Source: Caldimicrobium thiodismutans
GTDB lineage: Bacteria > Desulfobacterota > Thermodesulfobacteria > Thermodesulfobacteriales > Thermodesulfobacteriaceae
DNA: 24,679 nt
Assembly: GCA_002877875.1 (NCBI GenBank)
Contig: PNIE01000050.1
Span: forward strand, 1-24,679
Reading direction: 5' to 3'
The notes beneath the pieces were generated by a model. The model did no database searches, had not been told where the DNA came from, and saw only the letters and a program-made list of their open reading frames with translations. The position numbers were made by a program, and so were the translations under genes. Of the stretch, positions 6,107 to 11,584 are shown one piece after another. Position 1 is the stretch's first letter. Each line of letters opens with the position of its first letter.

Positions 6107-8299
6107 GTGTATCTCGAATTAAAAAAAGTTTCTACCCACAATTTAAAGGGCTTTGATGTTAAGATTCCTTTAAATAAGCTTGTAGTTGTCACAGGGCCCT
6201 CTGGATCCGGCAAAAGTTCTCTTGTCTTTGATACCTTGGCAACCCTTGCTGAAGCCCGGTTTAAACAACTTAAAGATATTGGCCAACCTCTAACCCCCTT
6301 AACTCAAACTAAGGGTCTTCTTTCAGGGGTTGTTCCTCCGGTCATTGCTCTTTCTCAGGGAGTAAGGGATTGGTTCCTTTATAAAAATGTTTCTGAAATT
6401 CTTGGTCTTTTTTCTATTATTTCTTTTCTTTTTTACGAAAAGGGGAAAATAAAATGTCCTCAATGCGGAAGTCTCAACTTTTTTCATACCCTTAGAGATT
6501 TGATTTTCTGGTATAATTCCCTCCCTGAAAATACTAAATTTTATTTTCTTTTACCCTTACCTGAATCAACCCCTCAAGCTTTATCTTATCTAATTTCATT
6601 GGGTTATACCAGGTTTTTTATCAATGAAAGAGAGTTTGATCTCTCTGAAGAGGAACCTCCAGGCTCAGTAAAAAGTCTTTATCTCCTTCTTGATCGTATG
6701 GTTAAAGAAGAAAAGGGACTTTCAAGATTTCTTGAGAATATAAGAGTTGCACAAAATATTAATCGAGGAACTATAATCTTAAAACTTTTTGAGGGTGAAA
6801 GTTTTTTCTTTAATTTAAGTCATTTTTGTTTTCAATGTGGGACCTTTCTTCTTAAAGAAATTTCAAGATGTAAACTCTGTCGTGGTCTTGGATATAAAGA
6901 GAGAAAACCCTGTGAGAGATGTCAGGGTTTAAAGTTAGAAGCCCATTATCTTGAAAGCGAACTTTTTTCAACCACTTTAAGAGAAATTTATAGTTTTACT
7001 CTCAAGGAATTTAAGCTTTTTTTTGAAAAGAATTTATCTTCATTAGAAAGAGAGACCTTTCAAAATGTTTTTGTTCTTCTCGAAAAGGCGGCCTATTTTG
7101 AAATAGATAATTTAAAGCTATCAACCCCGGTTTTCGAACTCTCCCTTGGGGAAAGGAAACTTCTTGAAATTCTCACCTTGTTTTCTTTTGATTTAAGAGG
7201 GGTTCTTTATCTTCTTGATGAGCCAACTCTTGGACTTGATGAGAAAAAAAGAAAGAAACTACTAACTTTAATAAGAGAATTGATGGCTATGGGCAATTCC
7301 TTTATAGTTGTGGAACATGACCTTGAATTCATTAGAGAGGCAGATTTTGTCATTGAACTTGGGCCTGGAGGTGGAGAAAAAGGAGGATATCTACTTTATG
7401 CCCTTCCAAAGAAGGAATATCTTAAGAACAAAAATACTTTAATTTATCCCTATCTTACCAGAGATCCTTCCTTTGAAAAAAGGCCGATTTCAAAAAAAGA
7501 GTATATAGAAATAACTTTAAAAGGAAAGCCAATTAAAATTCTTAAAGAAGGAATAAATCTATTTTATGGAGAAACAGGCAAGGGGGTGACCAAAAATTTA
7601 AGAAAGCTTACTGAACTTCTAAAATCTCAAGGCTATAATTTATATGAAGGAGAAGAATTTTTCAGTCTAAGGGGTGAACAATTCTTAATAGAATATTTAG
7701 GAATTTGGGAGGCTCTAAGGGAAATTTTGGTTAATCTTCCTGAGGCTAAGACTAAAGGTCTTCTTAAAAGACATTTTAGTTTTCATACCCCTGAAGGCCA
7801 ATGCCCCTCTTGTAAAGGAAAGGGCTATAAAAGAACAGAGATGGAAAATTATGTATTTAAGAATCTTTGTGAAGAATGCTTCGGAAAAGGTTTAAATTAC
7901 GAAGTTTTAAATCTTACATATAAAGGTTATAAACTTTTTGAATTATTAGATTTTTCTGTAGAGGAGGCCTTTTCTTTATTTTCTAATGTCTATACTATAA
8001 AAGAAATCCTCTATACTTTAATAGAGCTTAATCTTTCTTATTTAAGATTAGCTCAAAGGTTTTCCGAGTTATCTGGAGGTGAAAAATTGAGAGTTGAGCT
8101 AGCAAGGAGGTTGAAAAAAAGAGAAAAAATGGATTTTCTTGTGCTATATTTTCCTTTTCAGGGGCTTTCAATAAGAGATCTGGAAGATTTAAGTAAGTTC
8201 TTAAGAAAATTGAATTTAAAAGGTATAACTATTATAATGAGGGAAACCCATCCCTTAGCATCAAAGATAAGTGACCAAATAATTGAGAATATAGAGTAA
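6107..8299 (+). CDS. Short UvrA-like ABC ATPase with degenerate second nucleotide site
   Basis: This 730-residue protein is a shortened UvrA paralogue; excinuclease UvrA is normally about 940 residues. The N-terminus 'STHNLKGFDVKIPLNK' and Walker A GPSGSGKS (residues 30-37) are typical. Zinc-type Cys pairs occur (CPQC; CFQC...CKLC; CERC; CPSC...CEEC), and 'FSFHTPEGQCPSC' matches the UvrA second zinc module. NBD1 keeps Walker B LLDEPT (about 368-373) and the EH switch. Its own signature is LSLGE (345-349) rather than LSGGE. NBD2 has lost Walker A (FYGETGKG, about 487-494) and the DEP of Walker B (LYFPFQGLS), yet retains the LSGGE signature (655-659). It may bind damaged DNA or act as a non-excinuclease ABC factor. 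The GTG start at 6107 lacks a clear ribosome site. It is in frame with the preceding gene, 18 bases after that gene's TAG stop. Confidence 0.8.
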   Translation: MYLELKKVSTHNLKGFDVKIPLNKLVVVTGPSGSGKSSLVFDTLATLAEARFKQLKDIGQPLTPLTQTKGLLSGVVPPVIALSQGVRDWFLYKNVSEILGLFSIISFLFYEKGKIKCPQCGSLNFFHTLRDLIFWYNSLPENTKFYFLLPLPESTPQALSYLISLGYTRFFINEREFDLSEEEPPGSVKSLYLLLDRMVKEEKGLSRFLENIRVAQNINRGTIILKLFEGESFFFNLSHFCFQCGTFLLKEISRCKLCRGLGYKERKPCERCQGLKLEAHYLESELFSTTLREIYSFTLKEFKLFFEKNLSSLERETFQNVFVLLEKAAYFEIDNLKLSTPVFELSLGERKLLEILTLFSFDLRGVLYLLDEPTLGLDEKKRKKLLTLIRELMAMGNSFIVVEHDLEFIREADFVIELGPGGGEKGGYLLYALPKKEYLKNKNTLIYPYLTRDPSFEKRPISKKEYIEITLKGKPIKILKEGINLFYGETGKGVTKNLRKLTELLKSQGYNLYEGEEFFSLRGEQFLIEYLGIWEALREILVNLPEAKTKGLLKRHFSFHTPEGQCPSCKGKGYKRTEMENYVFKNLCEECFGKGLNYEVLNLTYKGYKLFELLDFSVEEAFSLFSNVYTIKEILYTLIELNLSYLRLAQRFSELSGGEKLRVELARRLKKREKMDFLVLYFPFQGLSIRDLEDLSKFLRKLNLKGITIIMRETHPLASKISDQIIENIE

Positions 8300-8332
8300 A
8301 ATTATTTCTAATTAGAAGATTATGATTAATTC

Positions 8333-8380
8333 AAAAATTTGTCAAAAATCATAAAAATTTGAAAAATTTGGAAATATTTG
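8333..8380. promoter_or_regulatory. Helically phased A-tracts upstream of the sulfur-cluster promoter
   Basis: Five short A-tracts (AAAAATTTG at 8333, AAAAATCAT at 8344, AAAAATTTG at 8353 and 8362, AAATATTTG at 8372) recur every 9-11 bases, close to one DNA turn. The block ends about 24 bases before the -35 box at 8404. Phased A-tracts are a known source of intrinsic curvature and can act as UP elements. The same repeats could instead be sites for an unidentified regulator. Confidence 0.45.
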
Positions 8381-8403
8381 CAGTTAATTCCCTTTTAAAA
8401 TCC

Positions 8404-8431
8404 TTGACAAAGAAAAAGATTTTAATATTAT
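8404..8431 (+). promoter_or_regulatory. Sigma-70-type promoter of the YeeE-TusA-DsrE cluster
   Basis: A perfect -35 box TTGACA at 8404-8409 is followed, after 16 bases, by a -10-like TATTAT at 8426-8431 (an overlapping TTATAG at 8428-8433 gives 18). The predicted start near 8438 leaves a short leader holding a very strong ribosome site, AGAGGAGG at 8446-8453, six bases before the ATG at 8459. This is the best-looking promoter in the window and points to high expression of the five downstream genes. Confidence 0.7.
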
Positions 8432-8458
8432 AGTTTTAAAATTTTAGAGGAGGGGGGT

Positions 8459-9625
8459 ATGTCCTTTAAGGACAGTCTAAATGAACTTTATAATGCTATG
8501 TTTCGTTCGAGCTACTCTCCTATTACTGGTGGGATTTTGCTAGCACTTTTAGTTATTTTACTTGAGATGTGGTATCGGCCTTGGGGTATTGTTGGAGGAT
8601 TGAGAAATTGGGGTGAATGGGTGCTTTATGGAATTGGCTTTTTGGAAGAGGCTCCTCAACATCCTCTTTGGTTTTCCTCCTCAGTTCTTGATTTAGGTCT
8701 TCTTTTGGGAGCTTTTCTCTCTGCCACTCTTGCTCAAGAATTTGGGATCCGCATTCCTCCTAAGCTTGAAATTATTAAGGGTATAGTAGCCGGAATTTTG
8801 ATGGGTATTGGTTCAGCTTTAGCTCAGGGGTGTAATGTAGGTGGCTTTTATATGGCTATTGCTAATCTATCAGCAAGTGGAATAGCCATGATGCTTGGGC
8901 TTATGGTGGGAGTTTTTATTGGGGTAAAATATCTTCTTTGGGAGATAGAACATTTTTCCTCGCAAGGAGGGATTGAGATAAGTACTAAAAAGATCAATCC
9001 TCTCTTGGGTCTAATAGCCCTATTCATTCTATTTTACGGAATTTATGCTTATTTTACCAGTGACAATGAGAATGGCGTTAAGCTTGGTGGAGCCTTTTTA
9101 TTAACTGCTGGCATTGGTTTTATTATGCATCGGTCAAGACTTTGTATGGTTAATGCCTTTAGAGAGCCCTTTTTATCTGGTGAGGCTACTATGGCTAAGG
9201 GAGTAGCTTTGAGTTTATTTCTTACAACCTTAGGTGTACTTTTTATTAAAATGGCAGGTATTCAGGAGGCAAATGTTTATGTTACTCCCACTTTTATATG
9301 GGGAAGCTTAATTGGTGGAATTATTTTTGGGGCAGCTATGGTTGTAGCAGGTGGCTGTGGATCTGGTTCGCTTTGGAGAGTTGGAGAAGGTCAAGTTAAA
9401 TTAATGATTGTTGTTGTCTTTTTCTCTTTAACTAATGCTATTCTTAGATACTATTTAGATAATGTTTGGGAAATATGGGATAAAGGGATACTTGGCAAAG
9501 CTGTCTATTTGCCAGACATTTTTGGCTATGGAGGAGCTTTTATCATACTTGCTATTGTTATTTTGCTTTGGTATCTTTTTGTTGACTGGAATGAAAAAAC
9601 AGAAAAATTTGTTATTGGTTTATAA
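8459..9625 (+). CDS. YeeE/YedE-family sulfur-compound membrane transporter
   Basis: This 388-residue integral membrane protein has many hydrophobic helices and belongs to the YeeE/YedE (DUF395) family. Characterised members import thiosulfate or are linked to sulfur and selenium transfer. The duplicated family signatures with conserved cysteines are visible: 'AQGCNVGGFYMAI' (C125), 'HRSRLCMVNAFREPF' (C229) and 'AGGCGSGSLWRVGEGQ' (C300). In studied thiosulfate transporters such Cys residues line the substrate path. The gene opens a five-gene unit with tusA and DsrE-like genes, arranged like the 'YTD' cluster reported in sulfur-disproportionating bacteria, so a role in moving reduced sulfur (polysulfide, thiosulfate or persulfide sulfur) across the membrane is inferred. 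The exact substrate cannot be read from sequence. It has its own strong promoter and ribosome site, and tusA follows after 25 bases. Confidence 0.85.
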   Translation: MSFKDSLNELYNAMFRSSYSPITGGILLALLVILLEMWYRPWGIVGGLRNWGEWVLYGIGFLEEAPQHPLWFSSSVLDLGLLLGAFLSATLAQEFGIRIPPKLEIIKGIVAGILMGIGSALAQGCNVGGFYMAIANLSASGIAMMLGLMVGVFIGVKYLLWEIEHFSSQGGIEISTKKINPLLGLIALFILFYGIYAYFTSDNENGVKLGGAFLLTAGIGFIMHRSRLCMVNAFREPFLSGEATMAKGVALSLFLTTLGVLFIKMAGIQEANVYVTPTFIWGSLIGGIIFGAAMVVAGGCGSGSLWRVGEGQVKLMIVVVFFSLTNAILRYYLDNVWEIWDKGILGKAVYLPDIFGYGGAFIILAIVILLWYLFVDWNEKTEKFVIGL

Positions 9626-9650
9626 ATAAAATTAAAAGGAGGGGTAAGCT

Positions 9651-9896
9651 ATGGTAGATCTCAGTTCTATTAAAGCTGATGAGGTTCTGGATTGTAAAGG
9701 TTTGTCCTGTCCTATGCCCATGCTTAAAACTAAAAAGGCTTTACAAAAATTGCAATCTGGTCAAATTCTTGAAGTCTGGAGTACGGATCCTGGAAGTAAA
9801 AACGATATACCCAATATGTGTAAAAAAGAAGGGCATGAATTTTTAGGTATGATTGATGAACCTGGCTATACAAGATATTTTGTTAAAAAGAAATAA
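9651..9896 (+). CDS. tusA: TusA-family sulfur carrier protein
   Basis: TusA proteins carry sulfur as a persulfide on one cysteine and pass it between donors and acceptors in the cytoplasm. This 81-residue protein has the canonical CPxP motif as C20-P-M-P within 'LDCKGLSCPMPMLKTKKAL', with a second cysteine at residue 15 and another in 'NMCKKEGH'. Length and fold order match the family. The ATG at 9651 has an AAAGGAGGGG ribosome site. It lies between a YeeE/YedE transporter and a DsrE-like protein, the standard partners for trafficking sulfur from a membrane channel to cytoplasmic sulfur enzymes. It could equally serve tRNA thiolation or Moco biosynthesis as in E. coli, but the neighbourhood favours dissimilatory sulfur metabolism. 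tusA is used here as a family symbol. Confidence 0.9.
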   Translation: MVDLSSIKADEVLDCKGLSCPMPMLKTKKALQKLQSGQILEVWSTDPGSKNDIPNMCKKEGHEFLGMIDEPGYTRYFVKKK

Positions 9897-9922
9897 ATTA
9901 AATCTAAAAGGAGGGGATAATT

Positions 9923-10252
9923 ATGTCCAAGGATCCAGATAAACTTGGTATTTTTGTAACATCGCCTGTGCACATTGGTGAGTTAGTTAAAATAGTTGAA
10001 GCTGCTTTAAGAAAAGGTAAAAAGGTAAAAATCTTTTTTACTTATAAAGCTACTCACTTAGTCTTTCATCCTGATTTTCAAAAATTAAGAAAAATGATTC
10101 CTGAGGAAGATTTTGCCATTTGTGTGGCAGCTTTTGCCTGTGAAGGATATGAACCTGAATACCACAATATGGGTTTAACAGAAAAACAAATGAGAACCCA
10201 GGCTTATCATGGTGAGCTCATTGAGGAAGTTGAAAAATACTTGGTTTTATAA
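9923..10252 (+). CDS. DsrE-like sulfurtransferase
   Basis: A 109-residue small alpha/beta protein of the DsrE/TusD-like type. It begins with a Rossmann-like strand 'KLGIFVTSPVHIGELVKIVE', continues with a second strand 'KKVKIFFTYKAT', and carries two cysteines six residues apart, C67 and C73, in 'AICVAAFACEGYEPE'. In related proteins a cysteine near this position accepts sulfur from TusA. The strong ribosome site (AAAAGGAGGGG) and 26-base spacing after tusA suggest co-translation at a similar level. The gene is the third member of the YeeE-TusA-DsrE order. Its partner proteins are inferred from context, and no enzymatic specificity can be read from sequence. Confidence 0.75.
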   Translation: MSKDPDKLGIFVTSPVHIGELVKIVEAALRKGKKVKIFFTYKATHLVFHPDFQKLRKMIPEEDFAICVAAFACEGYEPEYHNMGLTEKQMRTQAYHGELIEEVEKYLVL

Positions 10253-10274
10253 AAATTAGTAGGGAGGTAAAGAG

Positions 10275-10631
10275 ATGAGTTATAAAGTTTGTTTTTTAAT
10301 AGCTAATAGAATTTACATCTCCGATGGAATGAGATCAGCTTTAGGCCTTGCTGTAGAAAATATTTATTCTTATACCTACATTTTTTATCAAAAAATGCCA
10401 GCTAAGAACGAATATTTAGACGAAAATCTTGCCTGGATCAGAGATATGGAAGGAGAAGTCTATGCTGTTACTGAAACTATGGATGAGGAAACTAAAAAAT
10501 ATAATCTTGAAGAGTGGGAACTTGCTGAGGCAACTTTAGATGATGTAGTGGATAGGATTCTTGAATGCGATTTGGTAGTTGGCTATGGCCTTCCTGCTCA
10601 AAAAGTTCAGGCCCCACCTCAATGTGCCTAA
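10275..10631 (+). CDS. Uncharacterised DsrE/F-fold-like protein of the sulfur cluster
   Basis: This 118-residue protein has no family I can name with certainty. It opens 'MSYKVCFLIANRIYISDGMR', followed by a helix 'SALGLAVENIYSYTYIFYQK', a short strand 'GEVYAVTETMD' and a late 'ECDLVVGYGLP' strand, a layout compatible with the small DsrE/DsrF/YchN alpha/beta fold. Cysteines sit at 6, 98 and 117, the last one residue before the C-terminal alanine, a flexible position suited to sulfur exchange. It follows the DsrE-like gene by 22 bases with an AGGGAGGT ribosome site and precedes another small gene. Two small hypothetical genes at this place are part of the reported YTD arrangement, so a structural or sulfur-transfer role in that system is inferred. 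Confidence 0.6.
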   Translation: MSYKVCFLIANRIYISDGMRSALGLAVENIYSYTYIFYQKMPAKNEYLDENLAWIRDMEGEVYAVTETMDEETKKYNLEEWELAEATLDDVVDRILECDLVVGYGLPAQKVQAPPQCA

Positions 10632-10655
10632 ATTGATAAAAGAAGGAGGGTGAGT

Positions 10656-10847
10656 ATGAAAATACTTTGTGTATATAGACATAAAGATAGTGTTGAAAAT
10701 AAGGACATCCAAAAAATTGTTACCAAACTTAAAGAAAAGGGCCATGAAATTATTGAATTTAACCTCTTTGAGGCCAAGGATGATTCAGACTACGATAAAC
10801 TTATAGATCTTATTTGGGAAGCTGATAAAACTATTTCTTGGTGGTAA
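10656..10847 (+). CDS. Small uncharacterised protein ending the sulfur cluster
   Basis: A 63-residue protein begins 'MKILCVYRHKDSVENKDIQK', contains a second strand-like piece 'GHEIIEFNLFE', and ends in 'ISWW'. It looks like the first beta-alpha-beta half of a Rossmann-type or DsrE-like domain, with one cysteine at residue 5 on the first strand. ATG 10656 is chosen over GTG 10650 because AAGGAGGG ends at 10650, leaving correct spacing for the ATG. The stop is followed by an intrinsic terminator 17 bases later, marking the end of the operon. I do not recognise a named family. It could be a genuine mini-protein of the cluster or a shortened DsrE-like domain. Confidence 0.6.
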   Translation: MKILCVYRHKDSVENKDIQKIVTKLKEKGHEIIEFNLFEAKDDSDYDKLIDLIWEADKTISWW

Positions 10848-10863
10848 GTCTTTTTTACTATCT

Positions 10864-10892
10864 AGGGGCTTTATGCCCCTTTTTTCTTTTTT
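10864..10892 (+). terminator. Intrinsic terminator after the sulfur cluster
   Basis: AGGGGC (10864-10869), loop TTTAT and GCCCCT (10875-10880) form a 6-bp GC-rich hairpin followed by TTTTTCTTTTTT. It ends the five-gene + strand unit. On the other strand no U-run follows the hairpin, so it does not obviously serve the convergent dnaN-gyrB-hpt operon. Confidence 0.85.
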
Positions 10893-10908
10893 AAATTTCA
10901 ATAGGCTA

Positions 10909-11052
10909 TTATAAACCAAGGCCTTTTAGTAGAATATAGGCTACTAGAAGAGCCCCTGTTATCCTAAGAATCCAAAGATACCAAGGGCTTTCTCTTAAAT
11001 AGGTTATCACAAATCTTTGATATCGCTTCCAAAGGCTTGGTTTCTCACTCAT
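10909..11052 (-). CDS. 47-residue single-pass membrane protein
   Basis: A short minus-strand gene starts with ATG at 11052-11050, overlapping the hpt stop codon as ATGA, a classic translational-coupling arrangement. The product begins with a basic, aromatic stretch (MSEKPSLWKRYQRFVITYLR) and continues with one hydrophobic helix (about residues 23-45, YLWILRITGALLVAYILLK), giving a likely N-in single-span membrane protein. The stop is TAA at 10911-10909. I do not recognise the family. The exact overlap, the coherent membrane topology and the clean gap before the next terminator argue that it is real. It is the last gene of the dnaN-gyrB-hpt run. Confidence 0.6.
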   Translation of the reverse strand: MSEKPSLWKRYQRFVITYLRESPWYLWILRITGALLVAYILLKGLGL

Positions 11053-11573
11053 TTTTTAATAACCTCATAGATTCCAGGAAGATGTCTATATTTTTCAGCA
11101 TAATCAAGGCCATATCCCACAAGAAACCCCTTCTCCAAAACAAAGCCTACATAATCCAGCTTTATATCAACTTTTCTCCTCTCCTTCTTATCAATTAGAG
11201 CACAGACTTTAATACTCTTAGGCTTATGAAGAGAGAAATGTTTTAGGAGAAAATCTATAGTTAATCCCGTATCTACAATGTCTTCCACAATTATGACCTC
11301 TTTTCCCTCAAGAGCAAGTTCTATATCTTTTGTAATTACAATCTCTCCTGAAGAACTGTCTGAAGAACCATAGCTTTTAACTCTTACAAAATCAATTTCA
11401 AGATCTTTTCTTTTAAAATTTCTAACAAGATCTGCCATAAAAATGAAAGCCCCTTTAAGAGTCCCAATCAGCACAAGGGGTTTTCCAGCATAATCTTTTT
11501 CAATGGTTTTAGCAAGATCTTTTACTTTTCTACGTAATTCCTTAGGAGAAATAACTTCTTTTAATTCCTCCAT
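11049..11573 (-). CDS. hpt: Hypoxanthine phosphoribosyltransferase
   Basis: Hpt salvages hypoxanthine (and often guanine) with PRPP to give IMP/GMP in the cytoplasm. The 174-residue length is normal for bacterial Hpt. The PRPP-binding loop 'VIIVEDIVDTGLT' (residues 93-105) is intact, preceded by the 'LIGTLKGAFIFMADL' loop (K40-G41) and followed by 'VCALIDKKERR' and 'YVGFVLEKGFLVGYGLDY', which stack on the purine and bind the metal. ATG at 11573 is preceded by GGGAGG in the spacer after gyrB. The gene lies 11 bases downstream of gyrB and is in the same run as dnaN. It overlaps the next small membrane gene by four bases (ATGA). Confidence 0.95.
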   Translation of the reverse strand: MEELKEVISPKELRRKVKDLAKTIEKDYAGKPLVLIGTLKGAFIFMADLVRNFKRKDLEIDFVRVKSYGSSDSSSGEIVITKDIELALEGKEVIIVEDIVDTGLTIDFLLKHFSLHKPKSIKVCALIDKKERRKVDIKLDYVGFVLEKGFLVGYGLDYAEKYRHLPGIYEVIKK

Positions 11574-11584
11574 ATAGACCTCCC

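Noticed and set aside
5887..6213. 108-codon minus-strand frame across the cyclase/UvrA-like boundary
   Set aside because: It is antisense to two well-supported genes and has no family resemblance.
10536..10745. 69-codon minus-strand frame across the two small sulfur-cluster genes
   Set aside because: It runs against a clear operon with strong ribosome sites and has no independent support.
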